Assembly (NCBI GenBank): GCA_031963465.1
Contig: JASSUG010000002.1
Coordinates: 310,001-374,000 of the forward strand
From: Mycoavidus cysteinexigens_B
GTDB taxonomy: Bacteria; Pseudomonadota; Gammaproteobacteria; Burkholderiales; Burkholderiaceae
Length of the DNA: 64,000 bases
Direction: 5' to 3'
Under the pieces are notes generated by a model. That model saw nothing but the letters and a program-made list of their open reading frames with translations. It was not told the origin of the DNA and did not search any database. The stretch's first letter is position 1. Every line of letters starts with the position of its first letter. Shown piece by piece: positions 45,061 through 53,895 of the stretch. A program made the translations under genes and the position numbers.

Positions 45061-45768
45061 TTAAAGCGGTTCTAGCTCGAATTGATATCGAATATAGCTG
45101 CTATCTCGCAACTCACGCAGCCAGTCGGCATAGGCTTTTTCAGCTTTGTGCATGCCAATTTCTTGGCGTACTTCTTCTGGCTGGGCGAGAGATCGTTCAG
45201 CCCCTAGCGTATGGCCGGCTACATTAGCGCTACGGTGATGAGCAAGATAATTAGCCACTTCAGCATCAGAGACAATAATTTTTTGATCTACTTCTTTCTG
45301 GCGCAGCTGACTAAAGATCAGTTCATTTTTTGCATCGCCCATAAAGACTGACCACGCGACGCCTTCTTTTTCTAAGCGCTGGCGATATTGCTCAAGCGAC
45401 AAGCCATTGGCCTGTGCGATCTGTTCAAGTGTACGGAGCACCATCTCATCATTAACCACAATCCCCTCATCCTTCGCCCGTTGGCTCTGCATCCGCTCTA
45501 ACACCATTTGCTCCAACACCTGCCGCTGTAAATGCGGAGCCGGCGGCAGCGGCGCCTGCGTCTGCCGTAAACGGCGTGTAACGAGCTCCAGACGGGCAGC
45601 TAGCTCACGTTTGGTAATCACTTCATGATTCACCACCACCAGCACCCGATCTACTTCTTGGCCAACAGAATGCGCCCGTTTTTGCTCACGCGCGGCCGCA
45701 GGAAATACACATAAAACCATTAAAGTCGTGGCAGTACAGAGCCTGACCCAATCAAAAAAAATTCGCAT
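45061..45768 (-). CDS. surA: SurA-type periplasmic chaperone lacking both parvulin domains
   Basis: From the ATG at 45768 the protein is 235 residues, against about 430-450 for usual SurA. A signal peptide (RLCTATTLMVLCVFPAAA) precedes the N-terminal chaperone core: DRVLVVVNHEVITKREL, NDEMVLRTLEQIAQANGLSL, IIVSDAEVANYL. After about residue 172 a 20-residue linker leads straight to the C-terminal helix KAYADWLRELRDSSYIRYQF. Both peptidyl-prolyl isomerase domains are missing, while the operon place between lptD and pdxA is kept. In E. coli the N-core plus C-helix suffices for chaperone activity, so this form is probably functional for outer-membrane protein folding. Confidence 0.88.
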   Translation of the reverse strand: MRIFFDWVRLCTATTLMVLCVFPAAAREQKRAHSVGQEVDRVLVVVNHEVITKRELAARLELVTRRLRQTQAPLPPAPHLQRQVLEQMVLERMQSQRAKDEGIVVNDEMVLRTLEQIAQANGLSLEQYRQRLEKEGVAWSVFMGDAKNELIFSQLRQKEVDQKIIVSDAEVANYLAHHRSANVAGHTLGAERSLAQPEEVRQEIGMHKAEKAYADWLRELRDSSYIRYQFELEPL

Positions 45769-45779
45769 AAACAACTCAC

Positions 45780-48212
45780 TTACTCATAATTTGAAAAACG
45801 CGATGGCGGTGGCGGCGGTGGCGGCAGTCCAATATATCCTGGCACACTCGCACGCAATTGCTTAATCAAGCCATTGTCAATTCTTGACAGCCCTTTAAAC
45901 TCAAGCTGCGCCAGCACACGCGTGCCAGTTGCATTCGCTCCACTCAGATCAATCCCATTCGCAAAGCGCTGGATTGCCAAGCCAAACGCCCAACAATCCG
46001 CATCATACTGAAAACCTAATAGACTATCGACTAAGCGGCCGCTATCGAGGCCGTAATTAAGCCGCCCTATGCCATATAAACGGTGGCTTAGCGGCCATTG
46101 AGCAGAGATCACTGCCTGCTTAATCGGCCGATAGTTGAGCGTTGGATTAGCACGTGTATAGCGATATGCCAAATTCAACACCCGGCGCTCCGCCGGACTC
46201 CAACCAAAGCCAATATTGGAGCGGATCAATTGATTATTATCGGCATTAAATTGCACCACTGTTTCTGAGTTAAAGCCCGCCCTTAATTTCAGTGCAGCGC
46301 CCAATAATAAATCGGAATGATTGGCTCGCAGATGCGACTCATTGGGTAGCAAAGTCACCCGCTGTTGCTGAAAATAGTACTGCTGCGCCGCCACTATACG
46401 CCCTCGCTCATCGCCGGTGGCTGGATCAGTAAAACGGGTGGTGATGCCTGCCGTCAACCGGCTGGCATCGGCCACGCGGTCATTACCCACAAAAGTGTTT
46501 TCAGTATAAATTTCGGCCAAGCCAAAATCGGCCTCCGCCGTATCAAAGAGCGGCATAAGATTTTGCTCCCGGTAAGGCGTATACACATAATATAAGCGCG
46601 GCTCAAGAGTCTGAATATACTCTGTGCCAAAAAAACGCACTGCACGCTCAAAGACGAGTCCACTATCTAAGCTAAGCGTTGGAATCGCCGTACCAAAATA
46701 GCGGGGTTGGCGCGGGCTAGCCGTCGATGCAAGCGTGCTCAGGTGATACGAAGCCAGATGATACTGCAGCTTTGGCATAATAAAATAAGCCGGAGTCATC
46801 AGCGGATAACTCAGATAGGGTTTTAAATAAATCCGCTCACCTTCGGTTAAATCCGCCGTAGCAATTCTAAAACGCGAATAATTCGCTTGCGCGCCAAAAT
46901 CAAAACCATATTCATCATAACGCTCATATTTAACGTTTAATTCAGGCTCCCGCCCATAGGGCGCCGCCGATGGCGGCAAAGTTTGCCAACGCTGCACGCG
47001 CGCCAGTGCGGACCAAGGTCCCTGCTTATAAGTTAGGCCTGCCTCTTGCTGATAGAGCAGTTGCGTGCCGTGCATAAAAATATTACCAGCGGTTAAGTCT
47101 TCTGGATAAGTATGATCCGATACACGGTTGTAGTTGAAATAAGCGCCTAAGCCATTTTTCAGCTGGTGCCGGTGTTGCGCATAGACGGCATAACGCCGGC
47201 TTTGCATGACTTCATCATGGGGCAGATATTCAACGTTGATCGAGCCCGCATAGGTCGGCGACAAATAACGATAATCCGCCCCCAACTGCGTGCCACGGTG
47301 CGACATATAACGCGGATAAAGCGTCAAATCACGATTCGGCGCAAGATTAAAGTAATACGGCAACGTAATGTCAGCGCCCGCGGTTGAACCCAATGCCACC
47401 ACCGGCGGCAATAACCCAGAGACCCGCTCGGTGGATAATGGAAATGAAAGATAAGGGCTCGCAAAAAGCGGCACCTGTTGAAAAAACAGCACGCCATTGC
47501 GCGCCACACCCGAGTTATTGGCTTTATCAAATTCAACCCGGCTCGCCTTGATATTCCATGCCGGCTGCGGACACGGACAGCCCGTATAGGTGCCATGCGT
47601 AACCACTGTGCGCTCAGGATCCAACACGTCAATCCGTCGCGCCCTACCCGAACCGCCAGCATTGAAGTGATAATGAGGCGAGAGCATATAGCCCTCATTC
47701 GCCTTGACCTTCAAATGCGCTTCAGGTCCGCTAAAAGTATTACCCTTGTTGATAATGCGCACATTGCCGTAAGCATCCGCTTGATCGGTGGCGGCATCAT
47801 AATGCAGCCGGTCGCCTTTGATCACGAGGGTTGGGGTGCGCACCTCAGCGGCGCCCGAAACGGTCACTTGTTGCTCGCCCTGCGCTTCGATTTGATCGCC
47901 CAGCACAAATTTTGCCGCGCCATGACCCGCGCGTAATGGGTGCTCTTCAAGTTGTGGCGCTAGCCTCAGCCCGGAGGATGTAGTCAGCACTACCGGCGCA
48001 CCCGCACTGATTACCTGCCCTGGCGATTGACTGAATGCACAGAGCGGCATACTGGCTGGCAACGCCAGCAAAGCAGCCATTAAAGATGACAGACGCGGAT
48101 GAATAGATCGAGGCAAAGTTGAATAAAGAAATTTAAAACCGCCGAAGCTTGGAATATGCCTAAAAGTAACGCCCAAAGAGACCCTCGCCCAACAGCATAC
48201 AAAAAAAGTCAT
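45780..48212 (-). CDS. lptD: LPS-assembly outer-membrane protein LptD
   Basis: The 810-residue protein has a jellyroll OstA domain (about 110-220: VTVSGAAEVRTPTLVIKGDR, YGNVRIINKGNTFSGPEA) and a C-terminal beta-barrel. With LptE it inserts LPS into the outer leaflet. The start is uncertain: the ATG at 48212 gives a long n-region, while a TTG at 48116 would give a cleaner signal peptide (HPRLSSLMAALLALPASMPL). The C-terminus carries a poly-Pro run before FSNYE. It leads the operon with surA, pdxA and ksgA. Confidence 0.95.
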   Translation of the reverse strand: MTFFVCCWARVSLGVTFRHIPSFGGFKFLYSTLPRSIHPRLSSLMAALLALPASMPLCAFSQSPGQVISAGAPVVLTTSSGLRLAPQLEEHPLRAGHGAAKFVLGDQIEAQGEQQVTVSGAAEVRTPTLVIKGDRLHYDAATDQADAYGNVRIINKGNTFSGPEAHLKVKANEGYMLSPHYHFNAGGSGRARRIDVLDPERTVVTHGTYTGCPCPQPAWNIKASRVEFDKANNSGVARNGVLFFQQVPLFASPYLSFPLSTERVSGLLPPVVALGSTAGADITLPYYFNLAPNRDLTLYPRYMSHRGTQLGADYRYLSPTYAGSINVEYLPHDEVMQSRRYAVYAQHRHQLKNGLGAYFNYNRVSDHTYPEDLTAGNIFMHGTQLLYQQEAGLTYKQGPWSALARVQRWQTLPPSAAPYGREPELNVKYERYDEYGFDFGAQANYSRFRIATADLTEGERIYLKPYLSYPLMTPAYFIMPKLQYHLASYHLSTLASTASPRQPRYFGTAIPTLSLDSGLVFERAVRFFGTEYIQTLEPRLYYVYTPYREQNLMPLFDTAEADFGLAEIYTENTFVGNDRVADASRLTAGITTRFTDPATGDERGRIVAAQQYYFQQQRVTLLPNESHLRANHSDLLLGAALKLRAGFNSETVVQFNADNNQLIRSNIGFGWSPAERRVLNLAYRYTRANPTLNYRPIKQAVISAQWPLSHRLYGIGRLNYGLDSGRLVDSLLGFQYDADCWAFGLAIQRFANGIDLSGANATGTRVLAQLEFKGLSRIDNGLIKQLRASVPGYIGLPPPPPPPSRFSNYE

Positions 48213-48252
48213 CGGGTATTATATAGGCAAGATCTCTATTCGTTATATTTTG
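48213..48252. promoter_or_regulatory. 40-bp divergent start region between lptD and amgK
   Basis: A TATAAT box on the minus strand (48223-48218) ends 5 nt before the lptD ATG, and a TATATT on the plus strand (about 48245-48250) ends near the amgK start. Neither gene has a ribosome-binding site here. Either the start codons lie further in, or the transcripts are nearly leaderless. Confidence 0.35.
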
Positions 48253-49290
48253 ATGACATTCTCCTACCCTATTGATGTCCGCCTAGCACAACTTTCAGAT
48301 TGGCTAGCGGCTCTACCCACGCATCATCAATTAGATTTAGCTTCACTTGAACCGACCAGTGTTGACGCGGGAGCACGTCGTTATTTCCGACTGGCTAGCA
48401 GAGGGCCACAAGGCCCAACCATGATTGCGGTGGATGCACCACCGCCACAGAAATGCCTGGAGTTTGCCAAGCTGGCATTAATGTTAACCCAAGCGGGAGT
48501 CCATACACCACAAGTCTATGCAAGCGATTTCAGCAATGGTTTTATGCTTATCACTGACTTTGGCCACACCACTTACTTAGATATTTTAGAGCCATCAGAC
48601 TTGCTGAGTGCGCAACCATTATTTGACGACGCAATCAATGCGCTGATCCGCTGGCAATGTGCGACGCACGCAGAGGTTCTGCCCATTTACGATGAAACCT
48701 TTATACGCCGGGAGCTTGAGTTATTTCCCACTTGGTACCTTGAGCGCCACCTAGGAATAACCGTAGATTATGCCATGCGCGCAGCCCTGGATCTGGTTTT
48801 TACGACGTTGGTTGACAGTGCGTTGGCTCAGCCAGCAGTTTTTATGCACCGAGACTATATGCCGCGCAATCTTATGGTGTACCCTCCCAATCCAGGTGTG
48901 ATTGATTTTCAAGACGCGGTGATGGGACCCATTACCTATGATGTGGTCTCTTTATTTCGGGATGCGTTTATTAGTTGGGATGAATCATTTGAGTTGGATT
49001 GCATGGCTAAATATTGGGAGCGAGCAAAAAAAGCCGGGCTGCCTGTGCGGGCTGATTTTGCCCAATTTTATCGTGAGCTTGAATGGATGGGACTGCAACG
49101 GCATTTGAAAATATTAGGGCTTTTTGCGCGGCTCTATTATCTGGACGGTAAAGAACGTTATTTGGCGGATACGCCACGGTTTATCACTTATGCGCGCAAG
49201 GTTGCTAAACGTTATCGCGAGTTAGCGCCGCTGCTGCAGGTTTTGGACACAGTCGAGGAATTGACGGGCAAACCTGCAGATCACATTTAG
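48253..49290 (+). CDS. amgK: N-acetylmuramate/N-acetylglucosamine kinase (AmgK)
   Basis: This 345-residue aminoglycoside-phosphotransferase-fold kinase phosphorylates MurNAc at the anomeric position for recycling into UDP-MurNAc. The catalytic loop is FMHRDYMPRNLMV and the metal Asp is in VIDFQDAVMGP. An N-terminal segment SVDAGARRYFRL fits the family. It is divergent from lptD and upstream of murU, the usual arrangement. A TTG one codon before the ATG is less likely. Confidence 0.92.
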   Translation: MTFSYPIDVRLAQLSDWLAALPTHHQLDLASLEPTSVDAGARRYFRLASRGPQGPTMIAVDAPPPQKCLEFAKLALMLTQAGVHTPQVYASDFSNGFMLITDFGHTTYLDILEPSDLLSAQPLFDDAINALIRWQCATHAEVLPIYDETFIRRELELFPTWYLERHLGITVDYAMRAALDLVFTTLVDSALAQPAVFMHRDYMPRNLMVYPPNPGVIDFQDAVMGPITYDVVSLFRDAFISWDESFELDCMAKYWERAKKAGLPVRADFAQFYRELEWMGLQRHLKILGLFARLYYLDGKERYLADTPRFITYARKVAKRYRELAPLLQVLDTVEELTGKPADHI

Positions 49291-49337
49291 TAAGAGCGAT
49301 TTTGAAAGTTTAACTTTATGAAATTAGGAGACGAATA

Positions 49338-49673
49338 ATGATTATTGCGTATAGAGGACTGGGGCTCCTTGGAATAGGCATTCCTTGTATTACTTCTTTA
49401 ATAGCACAGCTCATTCTAGATTCAATATTTGGCGAGGACTATTATAGTAATCACCCAGTCGTACATTCATTTGTACTCGTCATCGCAGCAGCCATTATTT
49501 GGATAGTTGGTATCAGGCTCAATAGCGACCCCAACCAGCTTTCAATTCCCACTCAAACAGGCCAACAACCTGAAGTTAGAAAAAAGCACATGATTTTCTG
49601 GATGCCTCTACAATATTTTTCTATAGTTATCGTTGCACTCTCCATTTATTACGTTCTAGAATTAAGCATATAA
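49338..49673 (+). CDS. Small hypothetical membrane protein between amgK and murU
   Basis: The 111-residue protein has three hydrophobic segments (LGLLGIGIPCITSLIAQLIL, SFVLVIAAAIIWIVGI and YFSIVIVALSIYYVL) and a short polar loop with GQQPEVRKK. A clear TAGGAGA ribosome-binding site precedes the ATG. Its DNA is AT-richer than its neighbours, and it separates two genes that are normally adjacent. I recognise no family; it may be a recent insertion. Confidence 0.65.
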   Translation: MIIAYRGLGLLGIGIPCITSLIAQLILDSIFGEDYYSNHPVVHSFVLVIAAAIIWIVGIRLNSDPNQLSIPTQTGQQPEVRKKHMIFWMPLQYFSIVIVALSIYYVLELSI

Positions 49674-49680
49674 AGCTAAA

Positions 49681-50421
49681 TTGCCATTCTCTCAAGTCGC
49701 TATGATCTTCGCCGCTGGACGCGGCGAACGTATGCGCCCGCTCTCCGATGCTCACCCCAAAGCCCTCCTCACCGTACTGGGCAAACCGCTCATCGTATGG
49801 CAAATTGAGCGCCTAGCACGGGCTGGGTTTACCACTATCGTGATTAATCATCACTGGCTGGGAGAACAGATTGAGGCCGCCCTTGGCAGTGGTGCGCAAT
49901 GGGGGATACAGCTCCACTATTACGCCGAAGATACCCTGCTTGAAACCGCCGGCGCGATTCGGTGTGCACTGCCTCTGCTTGAGGCACAGCAAGCGCCCTG
50001 CACCTTTGTAGCCGTCAGCGCAGATATTTTTACTGATTATGACTATCGCGCATTACTGCCTTATATGACACGCCTGCAAGGCTTACGCGAGCCCCATATG
50101 CACCTGGTGATGGTGGCCAATCCTGAGTATCATCCAGAGGGTGATTTTGCCCTGGAGAATGGCTTATTATCGCTTCACCACAAAGCACGTTTGACCTTTG
50201 GCAATATCGGCGTGTACGATACCCGGATGTTTTATGATCTCAATCCCGGTACCCGCTGCGCACTCACGCCTTACTATTTAGCGGCAATCAAAGCGCAACG
50301 CGCAAGCGGTGAAGTGTATCAGGGCAATTGGGCTAATCTGGGTACGCCTGAGCAACTGCGCGCGCTGAACGCACAATTGCGTCAAAATACGCCGGCCGCT
50401 GATGCCGCACGCACGCACTAA
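49681..50421 (+). CDS. murU: N-acetylmuramate alpha-1-phosphate uridylyltransferase
   Basis: This 246-residue nucleotidyltransferase makes UDP-MurNAc from MurNAc-1-phosphate, the step after AmgK. The signature MIFAAGRGERMRPLSDAHPK is followed by GKPLIVWQIERLARAG, SADIFTDYDY and GNIGVYDTRMF. The start is probably the TTG at 49681 (7 codons before MIFAAG). Together with amgK it bypasses de novo UDP-MurNAc synthesis, which is the target of fosfomycin. Confidence 0.93.
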   Translation: MPFSQVAMIFAAGRGERMRPLSDAHPKALLTVLGKPLIVWQIERLARAGFTTIVINHHWLGEQIEAALGSGAQWGIQLHYYAEDTLLETAGAIRCALPLLEAQQAPCTFVAVSADIFTDYDYRALLPYMTRLQGLREPHMHLVMVANPEYHPEGDFALENGLLSLHHKARLTFGNIGVYDTRMFYDLNPGTRCALTPYYLAAIKAQRASGEVYQGNWANLGTPEQLRALNAQLRQNTPAADAARTH

Positions 50422-50427
50422 ATCGAC

Positions 50428-51684
50428 ATGCACGCTTCTCACTACCCACCTCACGCTAGCGAAAACCAGCCAGCCATGCCCCACTTGCTACCCGCGCCTT
50501 TTGATTTTGATCTGACGATTGTTGGCGCAGGGCCAGTTGGCCTAGCACTGGCAGGCTGGCTTATGCGTCGCAGCGCCACCCGCACACTGTCTATCGCGCT
50601 CATTGATGCCAACAAACCTTCTGCATTAAGCCACGACCCGCGTGCCTTTGCTCTCTCGCATGGCAGCCGTAGCCTGCTTGAGACGCTCGGCTGGCCGGCC
50701 TCGGCGGTGCCAATTAAACAAGTCCATATCTCGCAACGCGGATATTTTGGGCGCGCGCTGATCGACTGCTGCGAGCAGCGTTTGCCAGCACTTGGCTATG
50801 TCGTACGTTACGGCGCGCTCCTTTCTACGCTTGAAAACGCACTCCCTACCAAGGCGCTACACCGCTTTACCCAAACCAAGGCGGGTGCGCCTACGCAAGA
50901 CGCGTCTAGTGTGACCCTGCCAATCGAAACTGCCACCAGTACCCGCACGCTACGCACGCGGCTTTTAATTCATGCCGAGGGCGGCCAATATCATGCGCAA
51001 TCTTCTGCGTTGAGTAGTCAGCACAGCAATACTCGTGCTTATCAGCAAACTGCTCTGGTTGGCGTGGTCAGCGTCAGCACGCCACAGCCCTATGTCGCGT
51101 GGGAGCGTTTTACCCATGAAGGCCCACTTGCCCTGCTTCCTTTAGGGGGCACCCGCAACGCTGACTATGCGCTGGTTTGGTGCGGCCACCCTGACGACAC
51201 ACAACGCCGGCTACAGACAAATCAAAGCGCATTTTTAGCTGAACTGAGCACACTATTTGGCTCTCGCCTCGGACGTTTCACCGAAATCAATGGTCGTGCC
51301 GCCTTTGCGCTGAACTTGAACACGGCGGCAACGCTTACCGAGCATCGCACCGCGGTGATTGGCAATGCAGCTCAAACCTTGCATCCAGTGGCAGGGCAAG
51401 GGTTAAACCTAGGCTTACGCGACGCTTATACATTAGTGGAAGCTTTGTCCGAAGCAGGCCCGACCCCCGCGGCCCTAGCTCGCTTTGCACAGCGCCGGCG
51501 CGCTGACCGGAAATTAACCATTGCTGGCACCGATTTACTGGCGCGCATTTTTACCAGTGGCTTTGCACCGCCATTGAGTGCATTCCTTGCGCCCAGCTAT
51601 GGGTTTGCTTTGACTGCGCTCGATTGCTTACCACCGCTCAAACGTAGACTGGCGCAACAGATGATATTTGGCCAGCGGAACTAA
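50428..51684 (+). CDS. ubiH: UbiH/COQ6-family FAD-dependent hydroxylase
   Basis: This 418-residue flavoprotein hydroxylase belongs to the UbiH/UbiF/VisC group of ubiquinone synthesis. The FAD motif is LTIVGAGPVGLALAGWLM, and the second FAD segment is GNAAQTLHPVAGQGLNLGLRDAY. It follows murU by 6 bp; the pepP gene that I recall between them in Burkholderia is absent. The exact ring position hydroxylated cannot be read from sequence. Confidence 0.88.
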   Translation: MHASHYPPHASENQPAMPHLLPAPFDFDLTIVGAGPVGLALAGWLMRRSATRTLSIALIDANKPSALSHDPRAFALSHGSRSLLETLGWPASAVPIKQVHISQRGYFGRALIDCCEQRLPALGYVVRYGALLSTLENALPTKALHRFTQTKAGAPTQDASSVTLPIETATSTRTLRTRLLIHAEGGQYHAQSSALSSQHSNTRAYQQTALVGVVSVSTPQPYVAWERFTHEGPLALLPLGGTRNADYALVWCGHPDDTQRRLQTNQSAFLAELSTLFGSRLGRFTEINGRAAFALNLNTAATLTEHRTAVIGNAAQTLHPVAGQGLNLGLRDAYTLVEALSEAGPTPAALARFAQRRRADRKLTIAGTDLLARIFTSGFAPPLSAFLAPSYGFALTALDCLPPLKRRLAQQMIFGQRN

Positions 51685-51829
51685 TTGAATCAGGGACCCT
51701 CACTATCAACATATTTTCTTAATAGGAGATTTAAAGCACTACAAAGCAAATTAGCAGGTAGGTTAGCGTTAGAATATAGCCTTTTTTCTCCTGCACCCTC
51801 TATATATCTGCTGTAAGTTTGAATAAATT
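51685..51829. other. Gap upstream of fis where dusB is expected
   Basis: In many proteobacteria dusB is directly upstream of fis. Here there is only AT-rich DNA with no trace of a Dus coding region that I can recognise. Confidence 0.45.
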
Positions 51830-51964
51830 ATGCTGACTTCTGTTTCATCTATGGTAGCCCACCCGTTTTTTGCCCGTCCTAGGCCCCCCTTTATTCACTG
51901 TCAGCAGCGCCGCCGCTCATATGCTATTGAGTCATGCTCTCAAATTGAGTGGTTAGTCGTATGA
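51830..51964 (+). CDS. Possible 44-residue leader ORF overlapping the fis start
   Basis: An ATG at 51830 opens 44 codons ending in TGA at 51962-51964, which overlaps the fis ATG as ATGA. The sequence has no recognisable domain and no clear ribosome-binding site. The overlap could couple fis translation to it, but it may be chance. Confidence 0.3.
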   Translation: MLTSVSSMVAHPFFARPRPPFIHCQQRRRSYAIESCSQIEWLVV

Positions 51965-52194
51965 GCAAAGGCGATATCGAACACTGCGTACACAAAAGTT
52001 TAGCTAAATACTTTCAGGATTTGGACGGCTCTCCGCCACATGACCTCTATGAAATGGTTATTTCATGTGTCGAGAAGCCACTTTTTGAGTACATCCTTGC
52101 ACGGGCAGGCGGAAAACAATTGCTGGCAGCCCAATACCTTGGCATTAACCGCAATACTTTGCGCAAGAAGTTGCAGCAACACAATTTATTGTAG
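51961..52194 (+). CDS. fis: Fis-family nucleoid-associated DNA-binding protein
   Basis: From the ATG at 51961 the protein is 77 residues with the Fis helix-turn-helix at the C-terminus (AAQYLGINRNTLRKKLQQHNLL). The N-terminal part (HCVHKSLAKYFQDLDG) matches Burkholderia Fis. It bends DNA and regulates growth-phase genes. A terminator follows before purH. Confidence 0.95.
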   Translation: MSKGDIEHCVHKSLAKYFQDLDGSPPHDLYEMVISCVEKPLFEYILARAGGKQLLAAQYLGINRNTLRKKLQQHNLL

Positions 52195-52205
52195 CCACTG
52201 ACCCT

Positions 52206-52237
52206 CCGCTGGTTTAGCAGCGGATTTTTCTATTTTT
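52206..52237 (+). terminator. Intrinsic terminator after fis
   Basis: CCGCTG (52206-52211) pairs with CAGCGG (52218-52223) around a 6-nt loop, followed by ATTTTTCTATTTTT. Confidence 0.85.
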
Positions 52238-52245
52238 AATGAATA

Positions 52246-53829
52246 ATGATCAAACAAGCACTCCTTTCTGTTTCGGATAAATCGGGTATTGTCGAATTTG
52301 CTCGCACGCTTTCTTCGCTTGGCATTGCTATTTTATCGACGGGCGGTACCGCTAAGCACTTAAGTGAGGCAGGCATAGCCGTCACAGAAGTCGCGGATTA
52401 CACGGGGTTTCCTGAAATGCTCGATGGGCGCGTTAAAACGTTGCATCCTAAAATACATGGCGGCTTACTTGCGCGGCGTGATTTACCCGCGCATCGAGCA
52501 TCATTGCAAGAGCATGATATCGCCACCATTGATCTGCTGGTGGTGAACCTTTATCCATTTGCCCAGACCGTTGCACGTGAAGAGTGCACGCTCGCCGAGG
52601 CCATTGAAAATATCGATATCGGCGGGCCGGCAATGTTGCGCTCGGCCGCTAAAAATCATCGCGATGTCACGGTCATCGTTGATCCGGCTGATTACACCGG
52701 AGTACTCGAAGAAATCCGCGCGCAAGCCACTCATAACGTCAGCTACGCCACTAATTTTAGACTCGCGACCAAAGCCTTTGCGCATACCGCCCAATACGAT
52801 GGCGCGATTGCCAATTACTTGAGTAGCTTAGGCGAAGATCTAACGCATAGCACACGCAACCGATACCCGGCTGTGCTCAATCTAGCCTTTGAGAAAGTGC
52901 AAGATCTACGCTACGGTGAAAATCCACATCAGCAGGCGGCGTTTTACCGTGATCTTACCCCCCCTGATAGCGCGCTCGCGAATTATCGTCAGCTACAAGG
53001 CAAAGAGCTTTCTTACAATAACCTCGCTGATGCTGATGCTGCCTGGGAATGCGTCAGGAGTTTCAACGCAACTGGCGCCGAGACCTATGCCTGCGTGATT
53101 GTTAAACATGCGAACCCATGTGGCGCCGCGCTCGCAGAGAGTGCCGCTGCAGCCTATGGCAAAGCATTTCAAACTGACCCAGCCTCGGCTTTTGGCGGGA
53201 TCATCGCGTTTAATCGCGAAGTCGATGAAGCGGCGGCACACGCTGTGCTGCAGCAATTTGTCGAAGTGCTGATTGCCCCCGGCTTTAGCAACAGCGCCAA
53301 GCAACTGCTCGCTGGCAAACAAAACCTGCGCGTGCTTGAAATTCCGCTAGGCCAGACGCTGAATGCTTTCGATTTAAAGCGCATCGGCGGCGGTTTATTA
53401 GTGCAATCGCCCGATGCAAAAAATAGTCAATTGCATGAGCTACGCGTGGTCACCAAGCGGCATCCAACCCCCAAAGAAATGGATGATTTGTTATTTGCCT
53501 GGCAGGTGGCTAAGTTTGTTAAATCAAACACCATCGTATTTTGTGCGCAGCATATGACGCTAGGTATTGGCGCCGGCCAAATGAGCCGTATCGATGCCGC
53601 CCGCATTGCCAGCATTAAAGCAGAAAATGCTAACTTAAGCTTGGCCGGCTGCGCCGCTGCCTCGGATGCATTTTTTCCATTTCGCGATGGACTTGATGTG
53701 ATTGTTGCAGCAGGTGCCACCTGTGTGATTCAACCAGGCGGCTCGGTGCGCGATGACGAGGTCATTGCTGCTGCTGATGAGCATAATATTGCCATGGTCT
53801 TCACCGGCACACGCCACTTCCGGCATTGA
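52246..53829 (+). CDS. purH: Bifunctional AICAR formyltransferase / IMP cyclohydrolase
   Basis: This 527-residue enzyme performs the last two steps of IMP synthesis. The N-terminal cyclohydrolase domain has ALLSVSDKSGIVEFA, STGGTAKHL and GRVKTLHPKIHGGLL. The formyltransferase domain has LRYGENPHQQAAFY and IVKHANPCGAAL. The length is normal. The start follows a terminator by 9 bp. Confidence 0.98.
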   Translation: MIKQALLSVSDKSGIVEFARTLSSLGIAILSTGGTAKHLSEAGIAVTEVADYTGFPEMLDGRVKTLHPKIHGGLLARRDLPAHRASLQEHDIATIDLLVVNLYPFAQTVAREECTLAEAIENIDIGGPAMLRSAAKNHRDVTVIVDPADYTGVLEEIRAQATHNVSYATNFRLATKAFAHTAQYDGAIANYLSSLGEDLTHSTRNRYPAVLNLAFEKVQDLRYGENPHQQAAFYRDLTPPDSALANYRQLQGKELSYNNLADADAAWECVRSFNATGAETYACVIVKHANPCGAALAESAAAAYGKAFQTDPASAFGGIIAFNREVDEAAAHAVLQQFVEVLIAPGFSNSAKQLLAGKQNLRVLEIPLGQTLNAFDLKRIGGGLLVQSPDAKNSQLHELRVVTKRHPTPKEMDDLLFAWQVAKFVKSNTIVFCAQHMTLGIGAGQMSRIDAARIASIKAENANLSLAGCAAASDAFFPFRDGLDVIVAAGATCVIQPGGSVRDDEVIAAADEHNIAMVFTGTRHFRH

Positions 53830-53895
53830 TCAAGGAAAATCGGATCATGCTGATTTTGGCACAGAGGGTTCTTTTAAGGCCAATAACTCAAGCGG

